DNA from: Sphingomonas colocasiae
Lineage (GTDB): Bacteria > Pseudomonadota > Alphaproteobacteria > Sphingomonadales > Sphingomonadaceae
Length of the DNA: 64,000 nt
Assembly: GCF_019880585.1 (NCBI RefSeq)
Contig: NZ_JAINVV010000009.1
Span: 310,001-374,000, forward strand
Direction of reading: 5' to 3'
A program made the position numbers and the translations under genes. The notes beneath the pieces were generated by a model. The model made no database searches. It worked only from the letters and a program-made list of their open reading frames with translations, and had not been told where the DNA came from. Numbering within the stretch: position 1 is the first letter of the stretch; each line of letters starts with the position of its first letter. This document shows, piece by piece, positions 1 through 8,345 of this stretch.

Positions 1-753
1 GACGTCACCGACACGCCCGGCGCCGCCGTGATCGACGCCGATCTGGTGATCCTGTGCGTGCCAGTGGGCGCGATTGCCGCCGCCGCCGAATCCTTCGCGG
101 CGGACTTGCCCGCCGACGCCATCGTCACCGATGTCGGCGGATCGAAGGCGAGCGTCGCCGAAGCGCTGCGCGCGGCATTGCCCGACGCGACGATCGTGCC
201 CGGCCACCCCGTCGCCGGCACCGAGCATAGCGGGCCCGAAGCGGGATTCGCCACGCTGTTCCACGGGCGCTGGTGCATCCTGACCCCCGAGGACGACACG
301 CCCGAAGCCGCAACGGAACGCGTGCGCGCCTTCTGGGAGAAGCTCGGCTCCAATGTCGAGATCATGAGCCCGAAGCATCACGATCTGGTGCTGGCGGTGA
401 CAAGCCATGTGCCGCACCTGATCGCCTATTCGATCGTCGGCACCGCCTCCGACCTCGAGAACGTCACCCAGGGCGAAGTGATCAAATATTCGGCGGGCGG
501 TTTCCGCGACTTCACGCGCATCGCCGCATCCGATCCGACGATGTGGCGCGACGTGTTCCTCAACAATCGCGAGGCGGTGCTCGAGATCCTGCAGCGGCTC
601 ACCGAGGACGTCACCGCGCTTCAGCGCGCAATCCGCTGGGGCGATGGCGACACGCTGTTCAACCTGTTCGCCCGCACCCGCGCGATCCGCCGCTCGATCA
701 TCGAGCAGGGCCAGGACGACGAACGACCGGATTTCGGACGCAGCCACGAATAG
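1..753 (+). CDS. tyrC: Prephenate/arogenate (cyclohexadienyl) dehydrogenase, 5' end cut by window
   Basis: NAD(P)-dependent oxidation of prephenate or arogenate on the way to tyrosine, cytosolic. The frame is open from base 1, so the start codon and most of the Rossmann fold lie upstream; 250 residues remain. Visible are the end of the nucleotide-binding fold (DLVILCVPVGAI, TDVGGSK), the family signature HPVAGTEHSGPEAG around residue 66, and the helical dimerisation region with KHHDLVLAVTSHVPHLIAY. It matches the TyrA family over its whole visible length. It is tail to tail with the plsC-like gene, 25 bases away. The exact substrate (prephenate or arogenate) cannot be read from sequence. Confidence 0.93.
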   Translation, partial: DVTDTPGAAVIDADLVILCVPVGAIAAAAESFAADLPADAIVTDVGGSKASVAEALRAALPDATIVPGHPVAGTEHSGPEAGFATLFHGRWCILTPEDDTPEAATERVRAFWEKLGSNVEIMSPKHHDLVLAVTSHVPHLIAYSIVGTASDLENVTQGEVIKYSAGGFRDFTRIAASDPTMWRDVFLNNREAVLEILQRLTEDVTALQRAIRWGDGDTLFNLFARTRAIRRSIIEQGQDDERPDFGRSHE

Positions 754-778
754 CGGCCGGACGCGCCCGGATCGTGGA

Positions 779-1462
779 TCAGGGGTTCAGCGCGTTGATC
801 TCCGCATGAACCAGCGCTTCCGCGGCGTCGCGGTCCAGCCCCGGTTCGATGACGTCGCCGAAGCGGAAGGTGATGATCCCCGGCCGTTTCAGGAAGCTGC
901 GGCGCGGCCACAAGCGGCCGCTGTCGAGCGCCACGGGCACCACCGGCAGGCCGATATGGCGATAGAGGCCGGCGAAGCCTGCGCGCAGCGGCGCGCGCTC
1001 GCCATGCGGCACCCGCGTCCCTTCGGGAAACAGGATGAGCGAGCGGCCCCGCGCCGCGGCGGCGCGCGATGCCGCGACGAGCGAGCGCAACGCCTTTGCC
1101 CCGCCCGCCCGATCGATGGCGATCGCGCCGTGGCGCGTCGCGACGCCGCCCCAGAAGGGAATGTCGATCAATTCCTTCTTCATCAGCACCGCCGGCTCAC
1201 CGATGAGCAGCAGGACCTCCAGCGTCTCGTACATCGATTCGTGCTTGATGGCGTAGAGCACGGGCCGGTCGGGGATCACGCCCTCCACCCGCGTATAAAT
1301 GCCCAGGATTCGTTCCGCGCAGCGACGATGGAAACGCGCCCAGAGCCAGGCCGCGCGGCGCGCGCCCGCCTCCGAGCGGCTGAACACCGCCGCACGCAAC
1401 ACATAATAGACGCTGCCGATATAGAAGACGAACGCGAACAGCAGCGAGCGCAGGAACAGCAT
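779..1462 (-). CDS. plsC: 1-acyl-sn-glycerol-3-phosphate acyltransferase (PlsC family)
   Basis: Transfers a fatty acyl group to lysophosphatidate in phospholipid synthesis, at the inner membrane. 227 residues. An N-terminal hydrophobic segment (LLFAFVFYIGSVYYVL) is followed by the acyltransferase motifs: KHESMYETLE, the His-x4-acidic catalytic motif with Glu instead of the usual Asp, and FPEGTR. The start lies 4 bases after the ydcF stop, so it is the last gene of the ftsE-ftsX-ydcF-plsC operon. The membrane location and motif order make the family certain; the acyl acceptor is inferred from family membership. Confidence 0.9.
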   Translation of the reverse strand: MLFLRSLLFAFVFYIGSVYYVLRAAVFSRSEAGARRAAWLWARFHRRCAERILGIYTRVEGVIPDRPVLYAIKHESMYETLEVLLLIGEPAVLMKKELIDIPFWGGVATRHGAIAIDRAGGAKALRSLVAASRAAAARGRSLILFPEGTRVPHGERAPLRAGFAGLYRHIGLPVVPVALDSGRLWPRRSFLKRPGIITFRFGDVIEPGLDRDAAEALVHAEINALNP

Positions 1463-1466
1463 CGTC

Positions 1467-1997
1467 TCAGAGCCCGACCAGTGCGCCGAGCCGGCTCAGC
1501 AGATATTTGTGATATTCCTTGAACAACATCGAGAAACCCGCCCTGCTTTTCACCGCGTCGCTGACGATCTGGACGTCCGGCCCCACCGCCCGCTCCAGTT
1601 CGTAGCGCGCACGGCGCATATGCCAATCGGTGGTGACAAAGCGAACCGTGCGATAGCGGCGCGCTTCGATCCAGCGCGCCGTCTCGAGCGCGTTCGATCG
1701 CGTGTCGACTGCTTCCCGGCCCAGATCGACGCAGCAGTCGAACAGCGCGGCCGGCACCTTCTGCGCCAGCGCCAGCTCGTGCGGCCGCACATCGCGATTG
1801 ACGCCCGAAATCAGCATGCGGCGCGCACGGCCCGCCTGGAGCAGCGCCAGCCCGCGCTCGATGCGCCCGGGGGCGCCCGTGAGCACGACGATCGCGTCGG
1901 TCGCGCCGTCGGGCGCCGGCTGGGGCAGCGCGACGACGAACAGCGCGAAGCCCAGTGCCCACAGCAAGGGCAGGATCGAAAGGATACGCCGGATCAC
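1467..1997 (-). CDS. YdcF family (DUF218) membrane-anchored protein
   Basis: 176 residues from a GTG start that overlaps the ftsX stop by four bases (GTGA). The open frame runs much further upstream, but only as the antisense of nothing recognisable within ftsX, so the coupled GTG is preferred. One N-terminal membrane helix (ILPLLWALGFALFVVALP) leads to a DUF218 domain: AIVVLTGAPGRIERGLALL, then DTRSNALETARWI and TTDWHMRRARYELE. DUF218 proteins are envelope-associated; some (SanA, ElyC) are linked to peptidoglycan or barrier function, but the chemistry is not known. Its place between ftsX and plsC suggests an envelope or division role. Confidence 0.85.
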   Translation of the reverse strand: MIRRILSILPLLWALGFALFVVALPQPAPDGATDAIVVLTGAPGRIERGLALLQAGRARRMLISGVNRDVRPHELALAQKVPAALFDCCVDLGREAVDTRSNALETARWIEARRYRTVRFVTTDWHMRRARYELERAVGPDVQIVSDAVKSRAGFSMLFKEYHKYLLSRLGALVGL

Positions 1998-2890
1998 AGC
2001 ATGCGCCGCAAGGTACGCAGCACGGTGATCCGCGCCGCCAGCATCGCCAGGATCGCACCGGCGACCGGCAGCAGCAGGATCAGCGCCCAGGATCGCAGGC
2101 CGAGCGTGGCCGCGCCGAGCAGATCGGATCCGATCTCGCTCACCCTGGCGCCGAGCAGCATGAGCACAGCGATCGCCGATGTCAGCCCGACAAGGCCGCC
2201 GAACAGCGCGTCGAGCGCAATGCGGCGCTGGAACAGCCAGGCGATCTGCGTGTCGGTCGATCCCATCAGGTGAAGCACGTCGATGGTGAAGCGATGCGTG
2301 TTGAGCGCGGCGCGCGCGGCCAGCACCACCGCCGCCGCCGTCGCCGCCGCCATCAGCAGCACCAGCGCGATCGCCAGCCAGCGCAGCGAGTCGATCAGCC
2401 CGGTCAACGGCGCCAGCCAGCGGGCATGGCGATCGATCCGCGCCTTGGGCGCGGCGGTGCGCACGGCGGCCGCGACATCCGCCATCGCACGCTCTCCGCC
2501 ATCGCTCAGGACGACGTCGATCAGCGCCGGCACCGGCAGTTCGTCCCCGGCAAGCCCGCCTTCGCCCAGATAGGGTTCGAGCAGCGCCGCCATCTCCGCC
2601 TGGCCGAGCCGGTCGACCGTGCGCACCACCGAAAGCCGTTCGAGCGCGGCGGCCACCGCCGTCGCCTGGCGATCGCGGATCACCGGATCGGCCTCCACGA
2701 TCTGCACCGTCAGCTTGCCCGCCAGATCGTCGCCCAGCGCGCGTGCCGCCGCGCCGAGCCCGAGCCCGGCCGCCGCCGCCAGCACCGTCAGGAACATCAT
2801 GATCGCGATCACCCAGGGCATCGGCCCCGCCAGCCGCCCTTCGGGCAGCAGCCGGCGATCCGCCGCCGAGGGCGTCCAGCCGAAACTCAT
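1994..2890 (-). CDS. ftsX: Cell division protein FtsX (ABC-type permease)
   Basis: Membrane partner of FtsE; the FtsEX complex controls peptidoglycan hydrolases at the division septum. 298 residues: first membrane helix near residues 25-50, a periplasmic domain of about 120 residues, then three helices (around LAIALVLLMAAATAAAVVLA, ALFGGLVGLTSAIAVLMLLG and ALILLLPVAGAILAMLA). This is the FtsX topology, and the gene follows ftsE with an ATGA-type 4-base overlap, which fixes the start. Sequence conservation in FtsX is low, so the call rests on topology and linkage to a clear ftsE. Confidence 0.93.
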   Translation of the reverse strand: MSFGWTPSAADRRLLPEGRLAGPMPWVIAIMMFLTVLAAAAGLGLGAAARALGDDLAGKLTVQIVEADPVIRDRQATAVAAALERLSVVRTVDRLGQAEMAALLEPYLGEGGLAGDELPVPALIDVVLSDGGERAMADVAAAVRTAAPKARIDRHARWLAPLTGLIDSLRWLAIALVLLMAAATAAAVVLAARAALNTHRFTIDVLHLMGSTDTQIAWLFQRRIALDALFGGLVGLTSAIAVLMLLGARVSEIGSDLLGAATLGLRSWALILLLPVAGAILAMLAARITVLRTLRRML

Positions 2891-3606
2891 TCGGATCCGC
2901 CCATCTCGCTGCGGCGCGGCGGATAGCGCAGCGCGCCGGTGGGATCGGACAGACGCCCACGATCGATCCGCATCATGTTCGCATGGGGGATGCGGCTGAG
3001 CAGATGGATGTCGTGGGTGGCGACGACGATGGTGGTGCCCAACTTGTTGAGCCCATCGAACAAATGCAGCAGGCGCGCCGCCATGTCGGGATCGACGTTG
3101 CCGGTGGGTTCGTCCGCGACCAGGATCTCGGGCCGGCCGATCACCGCGCGCGCGATCGCGACGCGCTGCTGCTCCCCGCCCGACAAAGTCGCCGGGCGCG
3201 CGCTCGCGCGATCCTTCAATCCGACCCAGGCGAGCATTTCGTTGACCGGGGTCTCGATCTCGCGCTCCTCATAGCCGCCGATGCGCAGCGGCAAGGCGAC
3301 ATTGTCGTAAGCTGAGAGATGCGGAACCAGCCGGAAATCCTGGAACACGACGCCGATCCGGCGACGCAGCGCCGGCAGGCGCGCGCGCGGCATGGTGACC
3401 GCATCCTCGCCGAACAACCGGATGAGGCCACGGCTGGGCCGTTGCGAGAGGTAAAGCAGCTTGAGCAGCGAGGTCTTGCCGGCGCCCGACGGGCCGGTCA
3501 GGAAATAGAAGCTGCCGGTGTTGAGCGTGAAGCTGACATCAGACAGCGTCTCCGCGCCCGTGCCATAGCGCAGACCGACATTCTCGAACTGCACGATGCT
3601 CGCCAT
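2887..3606 (-). CDS. ftsE: Cell division ATP-binding protein FtsE
   Basis: ABC ATPase that drives FtsX at the inner face of the membrane. 239 residues, the normal size. Walker A is GPSGAGKTS (about residues 39-47), Q-loop [16 protein letters not shown], signature LSGGEQQR, Walker [13 protein letters not shown] and the switch His in [18 protein letters not shown] and the closeness to ftsX separate it from LolD and MacB-type ATPases. It is the first gene of ftsE-ftsX-ydcF-plsC; promoter elements should lie in the 193-base gap shared with the divergent zinc-ribbon gene, but none stands out clearly. Confidence 0.96.
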   Translation of the reverse strand: MASIVQFENVGLRYGTGAETLSDVSFTLNTGSFYFLTGPSGAGKTSLLKLLYLSQRPSRGLIRLFGEDAVTMPRARLPALRRRIGVVFQDFRLVPHLSAYDNVALPLRIGGYEEREIETPVNEMLAWVGLKDRASARPATLSGGEQQRVAIARAVIGRPEILVADEPTGNVDPDMAARLLHLFDGLNKLGTTIVVATHDIHLLSRIPHANMMRIDRGRLSDPTGALRYPPRRSEMGGSE

Positions 3607-3799
3607 CGCGACCCGAAACGCTCCCTTTGACCCTGCCGTTCAACCCCGAAGCCCGCCATCGCACAGCGGTATCGCCCGCGTAAAGGAGATGTTGGCGCCC
3701 AACCGGCCCAAGATGCTTGCAACATCGTCGCGCAGCGTGTTTACACTGGCCGCCTTATTGCGTGCCTTATCAAGATCTAGACGGACACAGCCACATCGC

Positions 3800-4570
3800 A
3801 TGATCCTGACATGCCCTGAATGCAGGACGAGATATCTGGTCCCGGACAGCGCGATCGGACCGGTCGGCCGAACGGTGCGTTGCGCATCGTGCAAGCATAG
3901 CTGGTTCCAGCAGCCCGCCCCGCTCGACCTTGAAAGCCCGGTTTCGCCGGCAGCGCTTGCTGCGGACGCTGCATCGGAGGCACCGGAAGCCGTTCCGGCG
4001 GCCACGGCGCCACAGGCGCCGCCACTGCCTGAGATCGAGCGGACCGCGCCCACCGCGGCAGACTCGATTCCCGCCGCGACCGAGGCGGAGGCGGTGGATT
4101 ATGACGCCTTCGCGCATCAACCGCCCTTCCGTCCGCGCCGCAACCCGCTGCGCCGATGGACTTTCGCCGCCGCCGCCGCTGCGGTGCTGATGATCGGCGG
4201 GATCGGCGCGATCCAGTATTTCGGTACGCCCGGCATCGCCGCCTGGCTCGGCTTCGGCACCGCCGAGGCGGACGTGCCGCTGCTGCTGGAATTCCCCACC
4301 AAGCCCGAGCGGCGCACGCAGCCGAGCGGCAATGAGCTGTTCACGGTTTCGGGCCGCATCGTGAACCCGACCGACGCGCCGCAGATGGTGCCCGATATCC
4401 TTGCGGAACTGCGCGACGCATCCGGACGGGTCGTCTATGGCTGGCGGATCGTCCCCCCCGTCCGGCGCCTGCCGCCCAAGGGCACGGCGGAGTTCGACAG
4501 CGCCGAAATGGATGTGCCCAAGAGCGCGCAGAAGCTGACGGTGAGCTTCGCGGGAAGCGGTGCGAAATAA
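3800..4570 (+). CDS. MJ0042-type zinc-ribbon membrane protein (DUF3426-like C-terminus)
   Basis: 256 residues from ATG 3800; the open frame starts earlier, but the zinc ribbon is N-terminal in this family and begins right after this Met ([16 protein letters not shown]). Four cysteines in two CxxC pairs (CPEC, CASC) within the first 40 residues should bind zinc. A Pro/Ala-rich linker follows, then one membrane helix near residues 119-140, and a periplasmic beta-rich domain with [17 protein letters not shown] and [15 protein letters not shown] typical of DUF3426. The function is unknown. It is divergent from ftsEX, an arrangement worth comparing across alphaproteobacteria. Confidence 0.85.
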   Translation: MILTCPECRTRYLVPDSAIGPVGRTVRCASCKHSWFQQPAPLDLESPVSPAALAADAASEAPEAVPAATAPQAPPLPEIERTAPTAADSIPAATEAEAVDYDAFAHQPPFRPRRNPLRRWTFAAAAAAVLMIGGIGAIQYFGTPGIAAWLGFGTAEADVPLLLEFPTKPERRTQPSGNELFTVSGRIVNPTDAPQMVPDILAELRDASGRVVYGWRIVPPVRRLPPKGTAEFDSAEMDVPKSAQKLTVSFAGSGAK

Positions 4571-4670
4571 AGCTTCGCAGCCTCTTCCCAAGCACGATCG
4601 GCTTTGCTAGAGGCCGCGCCTTACCAGCGCCGGCCGCCCCCTTCGGGGTTCATCCGGCGGGCAGGACTGT

Positions 4671-4757
4671 GCGGTCGTGGCGGAATTGGTAGACGCGCAA
4701 CGTTGAGGTCGTTGTGGGCGAAAGCCCGTGGAAGTTCGAGTCTTCTCGACCGCACCA
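4671..4757 (+). tRNA. tRNA-Leu (anticodon GAG)
   Basis: 87 bases including an encoded CCA. The acceptor stem pairs GCGGTCG with CGACCGC, followed by discriminator A and CCA. The anticodon arm is CAACG-TTGAGGT-CGTTG with anticodon GAG, which reads CUC/CUU leucine codons. A long variable arm (stem around GGGC/GCCC) is as expected for a class II tRNA, and the T loop is TTCGAGT. Confidence 0.97.
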
Positions 4758-4783
4758 TACCCTGAAATCCCTGATAGTCGGCA

Positions 4784-4804
4784 GGGCCGAAACGCTTTCG
4801 GCCC
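4784..4804 (+). terminator. Hairpin after tRNA-Leu, probable terminator
   Basis: GGGCCGAAA and TTTCGGCCC form a perfect 9-bp stem with a CGC loop, 27 bases after the tRNA 3' end. There is no real T-run (only TTGG follows), so termination would be weak or would need help. Confidence 0.5.
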
Positions 4805-4825
4805 TTGGCGCGTTGTGCCCAGGCT

Positions 4826-4903
4826 GAACCGGATCAGCTCCGGAGTCCCTTTGATCGCCATGGCTCCCGAGCCGGCACCTGGTTCCATCTGCCCTGGAAC
4901 CAT
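4826..4903 (+). repeat. Structured dispersed repeat, copy 1 of 3
   Basis: Shares with copy 2 (52206-52282) the blocks GAACCG, CTCCGGA-TCCC and CCCGAGCCGGCA. Its outer stem is ATGGCTCC (4860-4867) with GGAACCAT (4896-4903), 7 of 8 pairs, around a 28-nt interior beginning CGAGCCGGC and ending CTGCCCT. The interior has a weaker inner stem (6 of 8) around a GTTC loop. A TATAAA string (4906-4911) just after it might be a -10 element for the polyketide operon, but no good -35 box is at the right distance. Confidence 0.6.
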
Positions 4904-4950
4904 TCTATAAAACCCGTTAGATGCGCCCGCGGGGAAAGAGCGCAGTCTCC

Positions 4951-4960
4951 AGGAAGAAGG
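4951..4960 (+). promoter_or_regulatory. Ribosome-binding site that selects the GTG start of the type III PKS
   Basis: AGGAAGAAGG lies 8 bases before GTG 4969. No comparable purine run precedes the in-frame ATG at 4921, whose extra 16 residues are basic and not conserved-looking. This favours the GTG. Confidence 0.7.
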
Positions 4961-4968
4961 CTGCCTGC

Positions 4969-6033
4969 GTGTCCGCTTATCTCAACGCCATCGGCACCGC
5001 CGTTCCCGATCACGATATCCACCAGGCCTTTATCGGCTGGGCTGAAGCGCGATTGCCGACGCGCGAACGCGCGCTGTTCGGGCGCATGGCCGGGCGCGCC
5101 GGCATCGCACATCGCTGGTCGGTGCTGCCGCGTGCGACCGATGGCGGCTCGCCGATCGAACCCGGCGGCTTCTACGCAACCGATCCGCTGCCGCCCACAT
5201 CGGCGCGGATGGCGCTCTATGCCGAAGCTGCGCCCGCGCTGGCCGAACAGGCGGTCGCGGCGCTGGGCAATGCATTCGTCGCCGATACGATCACGCATCT
5301 GGTGGTGGCGAGTTGCACGGGCTTCACAGCGCCGGGCGTCGACCAGATGCTGGCGGCGCGGCTGGGCCTGTCCCCGAACGTCGAACGACTGCTGATCGGA
5401 TTCATGGGCTGCTATGCCGCGGTCACCGCGCTGCGCGCGGCGCGGCACATCGTCCGTTCCGAACCCGGTGCCCGGATCCTTGTCGTCACCGTCGAGCTTT
5501 GCTCGCTCCATCTGCGGCCGATGGACGAGATCGAGCCGCTGCTCGCGGGCCTGTTGTTCGGTGACGGCGCGGCGGCGGCGATCGTCAGCGCCGATCCACG
5601 CGGGCTGACATTGGGGCCGGGCTTCTCGACGACGCTGGCCGAGGCCGAATCGCTGATCACCTGGACGATCGGCGACCAGGGCTTCGCGATGACGCTGTCG
5701 GGCGAGGTCCCCGGACGGATCGCGGCCGCGCTGACCGACGAAACGACGCGCACGCGCCTGGCCGGCGGCGACAGACCGGAGGAGATCGCGCATTGGGCGG
5801 TCCATGCCGGCGGCCGATCGATCCTCGATGCCGTCGCGCACGGGCTGTCGCTCGACGATATGGCGCTATCGGATTCGCGCGACGTGCTCCACGCCTATGG
5901 CAACATGTCGTCGTCGACGCTGATGTTCGTGCTTGCCCGCATCCTGCGGCGCGGCGTCTCCGGCCCCGGGGTCGCGCTGGCGTTCGGCCCCGGGCTCGCC
6001 GCCGAGGGCTTCGCCTTCGGACCCGTGGCATGA
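4969..6033 (+). CDS. Type III polyketide synthase (chalcone/stilbene synthase family)
   Basis: Condenses an acyl starter with malonyl-CoA units to give a resorcinol, pyrone or similar product; soluble homodimer. 354 residues from the GTG start. The catalytic triad is present: Cys116 in VVASCTGFTAPGVDQ, His279 in WAVHAGGRSILDAV and Asn312 in YGNMSSSTLM. It heads a coupled operon with a methyltransferase (ATGA overlap), a flavoprotein and msrB. PKS-methyltransferase-flavin hydroxylase is the layout of the Streptomyces srsABC phenolic-lipid operon, so a long-chain phenol or quinone-like lipid is a fair guess. The starter unit cannot be told from sequence. Confidence 0.93.
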   Translation: MSAYLNAIGTAVPDHDIHQAFIGWAEARLPTRERALFGRMAGRAGIAHRWSVLPRATDGGSPIEPGGFYATDPLPPTSARMALYAEAAPALAEQAVAALGNAFVADTITHLVVASCTGFTAPGVDQMLAARLGLSPNVERLLIGFMGCYAAVTALRAARHIVRSEPGARILVVTVELCSLHLRPMDEIEPLLAGLLFGDGAAAAIVSADPRGLTLGPGFSTTLAEAESLITWTIGDQGFAMTLSGEVPGRIAAALTDETTRTRLAGGDRPEEIAHWAVHAGGRSILDAVAHGLSLDDMALSDSRDVLHAYGNMSSSTLMFVLARILRRGVSGPGVALAFGPGLAAEGFAFGPVA

Positions 6034-6728
6034 GAGACCTGTCCGTCCGCGCCCTGGAAGAGGAGCGGATGGACGATCCGGCGCTTGCCCCTGAAACCTA
6101 TGAAGCGGTGATGCACGATCTGGCACGGGTCAATCGCGTGACGATGGCGCGCCGGCCGACCCTGCGATTCCTGGCGCGCACCCTGGCCGGACGACATCGC
6201 TTCCGGCTGCTCGACGTCGGTTTCGGCGATGGCGACATGCTGCGCGCGATCGCGCATTGGGCGGCGCGGCGCGGCATCGCCGCCGATCTGGTCGGCGTAG
6301 ACCTCAATCCGAGCAGCGCGCCCGCCGCGCGCGCGCATACGCCGCCGGGCCTGACCATCGACTGGCGAACGGGCGACTATGCCGCATTCGCCGGCGAGGG
6401 GTTCGACCTGGTGATCTCCAGCCTTGTCGCGCATCACATGACGCACGGCCAACTCGTCGCCTTTCTGCGCTTCATGGAGAGCGAGGCGCGGATCGGCTGG
6501 TTCGTCAACGACCTGCATCGCCATCGCTTCGCCTATTCCGGCTTTCCGCTGCTGGCCCGGCTCATGCGCTGGCATCCGATCGTCCGCCACGACGGCACGC
6601 TTTCGATCGCCCGGTCCTATCGCCCCGGCGAATGGCCGCCGATCCTGGCCGAAGCCGGGATCGACGATGGCGCGGCGCGGATCCGCCGCACCTTCCCCTT
6701 CCGGCTATGCGTCGAACGGCTGCGCTGA
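6030..6728 (+). CDS. Class I SAM-dependent methyltransferase of the PKS operon
   Basis: 232 residues from an ATG overlapping the PKS stop (ATGA). An in-frame ATG at 6069 (MDDPALAPETYE) has a purine-rich AAGAGGAG just upstream and is the alternative start. The SAM-binding motif I is LLDVGFGDGDML, with DLVGVDLNPSS as the acidic loop and FDLVISSLVAHHM as motif IV. Expected to O- or C-methylate the aromatic product of the PKS. The same soluble methyltransferase type replaces the membrane ICMT-like enzyme found in the Streptomyces system. Pathway role is inferred from the operon only. Confidence 0.88.
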   Translation: MRDLSVRALEEERMDDPALAPETYEAVMHDLARVNRVTMARRPTLRFLARTLAGRHRFRLLDVGFGDGDMLRAIAHWAARRGIAADLVGVDLNPSSAPAARAHTPPGLTIDWRTGDYAAFAGEGFDLVISSLVAHHMTHGQLVAFLRFMESEARIGWFVNDLHRHRFAYSGFPLLARLMRWHPIVRHDGTLSIARSYRPGEWPPILAEAGIDDGAARIRRTFPFRLCVERLR

Positions 6729-7831
6729 TCGCGGGCGGCGGCCCGGCAGGCGCCGCGACCGCGATCATGCTGGCACGTGCCGGCCATGCGGCATTGGTGA
6801 TCGAGCGCCATCGCGAGACCGGCGACGCATTGTGCGGCGGCTTCCTGAGCTGGCGCACGCGCGACACGCTCGATCGGCTGGGCATCGATCGCACGACACT
6901 TAGCGGCCATGCGATCGCGCGCGTCCGCGTCTTCGCGAATGGACGAACAGGCGAAGCGCGGCTGCCGGGCGAGGCGATCGGGGTATCGCGCCGACGGCTG
7001 GACGGCATGCTGCTGGCGCGCGCCGAAGCGATGGGCGGCGCGATCGAACGCGGCGTTGCCATCCGATCGGCCGCACCCGGATCGGTCGAACTCGCGGACG
7101 GCGCGACGATCGCATGCGAGGCGCTGTTCCTCGCCACCGGCAAGCATGATTGCCGCGGTCTCGCGCGGCCCAGGCCGCAAGGAGACCCTGCGCTCGGTCT
7201 TCGCCGCCGGATCGCGCCCGCGCCGCAGCTCAGCCGGTTGGTGGGCGATGCGATCGAGCTTCATCTGTTCCGTGGCGGCTATGCCGGCCTGCTGTTGCAG
7301 GAGGATGGCTCCGCCAATCTCTGCATGGCGGTGCGCAAGTCTCGTCTGGCCGAGGCCGGCGGCGATCCGGAACGGCTGATGGTCATGCTTGCCGCCGAAT
7401 CGCCCGCGCTGGCGGAGCGGCTGGCCCATGCTGGCGGAACCGCCGCGTTCGATGCGATCGGATCGGTGCCCTATGGCTGGCGCGCGCGCGACACCGAGCC
7501 GGGCATCTTCCGGCTGGGCGACCAGGCCGCCGTCATCCCCTCGCTCGCCGGCGAAGGCGTCGGCATCGCGCTGACCAGCGGCATGATGGCGGCGGCGCAC
7601 TGGCTGCGCGAAGGCGCCGCGAACAGCGCGGATTTCCAAAGAATCCTGGCGACACGGACCGCGCGTCCGGTCCGCATCGCCGGGCTGGTTGCCGCCGCCG
7701 CCGATACGCGTATCGGCCGCCCGGCCGGCCCCATCGCGATCGCCGTCATGCCGGGTCTGGCCGCCTTGCTTGCGTACGCGACGCGGATCGCCGCCGCGCC
7801 CTTGACCGCGCGCGCGGACGGCACCAGATGA
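6707..7831 (+). CDS. FAD-dependent oxidoreductase / hydroxylase of the PKS operon
   Basis: 374 residues; the ATG at 6707 lies inside the end of the methyltransferase gene (22-base overlap). The N-terminus is a Rossmann fold for FAD ([20 protein letters not shown]), followed by [17 protein letters not shown] and, near residue 270, the second FAD motif [19 protein letters not shown]. This is the geranylgeranyl-reductase/p-hydroxybenzoate-hydroxylase type. In the operon it would hydroxylate or reduce the polyketide. It is coupled to msrB downstream by an ATGA overlap. Confidence 0.88.
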   Translation: MRRTAALIAGGGPAGAATAIMLARAGHAALVIERHRETGDALCGGFLSWRTRDTLDRLGIDRTTLSGHAIARVRVFANGRTGEARLPGEAIGVSRRRLDGMLLARAEAMGGAIERGVAIRSAAPGSVELADGATIACEALFLATGKHDCRGLARPRPQGDPALGLRRRIAPAPQLSRLVGDAIELHLFRGGYAGLLLQEDGSANLCMAVRKSRLAEAGGDPERLMVMLAAESPALAERLAHAGGTAAFDAIGSVPYGWRARDTEPGIFRLGDQAAVIPSLAGEGVGIALTSGMMAAAHWLREGAANSADFQRILATRTARPVRIAGLVAAAADTRIGRPAGPIAIAVMPGLAALLAYATRIAAAPLTARADGTR

Positions 7832-8238
7832 TGGGCATGGAAAAGCTGGATCTTCCCGAGAGCGAATGGCGCAAGCGCCTGACGCCCGAGCAATATCATG
7901 TGCTCCGCGAAGCGGGGACCGAGCGGGCCTTTACCGGCATCTACAACGACAACAAGGCGCCAGGCACCTATCGCTGCGCGGGCTGCGGCGCCGAACTGTT
8001 CCGTTCCGACGAGAAATATGATTCGGGATCGGGCTGGCCGAGCTTCATCGCGCCGGCAAGCACCGACGCGGTCGTCGAACATGCCGATACCAGCCATGGC
8101 ATGCGCCGCGTCGAGGTGCGCTGCGCCAAGTGCGACGGCCATCTGGGCCATGTCTTTCCCGACGGGCCGGCCGAGAACGGGCTGCGTTACTGCATGAACA
8201 GCGCCGCGCTCAGTTTCGAAGGGCGCGAAAAGCGCTGA
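7828..8238 (+). CDS. msrB: Peptide-methionine (R)-S-oxide reductase MsrB
   Basis: Reduces methionine-R-sulfoxide in proteins; cytosolic, as no signal peptide is seen. 136 residues from an ATG overlapping the flavoprotein stop; in-frame ATGs at 7831 and 7837 are alternatives. Zinc ligands are two CxxC pairs (Cys50/53 in CAGC, Cys99/102 in CAKC) and the catalytic Cys122 lies in [13 protein letters not shown] and HVFPDGP are family hallmarks. Its position as fourth gene of the polyketide operon is odd and may mean co-expression with an oxidising pathway, or simple read-through. Confidence 0.96.
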   Translation: MMGMEKLDLPESEWRKRLTPEQYHVLREAGTERAFTGIYNDNKAPGTYRCAGCGAELFRSDEKYDSGSGWPSFIAPASTDAVVEHADTSHGMRRVEVRCAKCDGHLGHVFPDGPAENGLRYCMNSAALSFEGREKR

Positions 8239-8345
8239 ACCGGGCCGCGACGCGGCTCGCATGTAGCGCCCGCACGCTTTTTCGGTGCAGGAACGATGCA
8301 GTCGCTTGGCACCGCGCCCAACTCCGCGTAAATCGCTGACGATCG

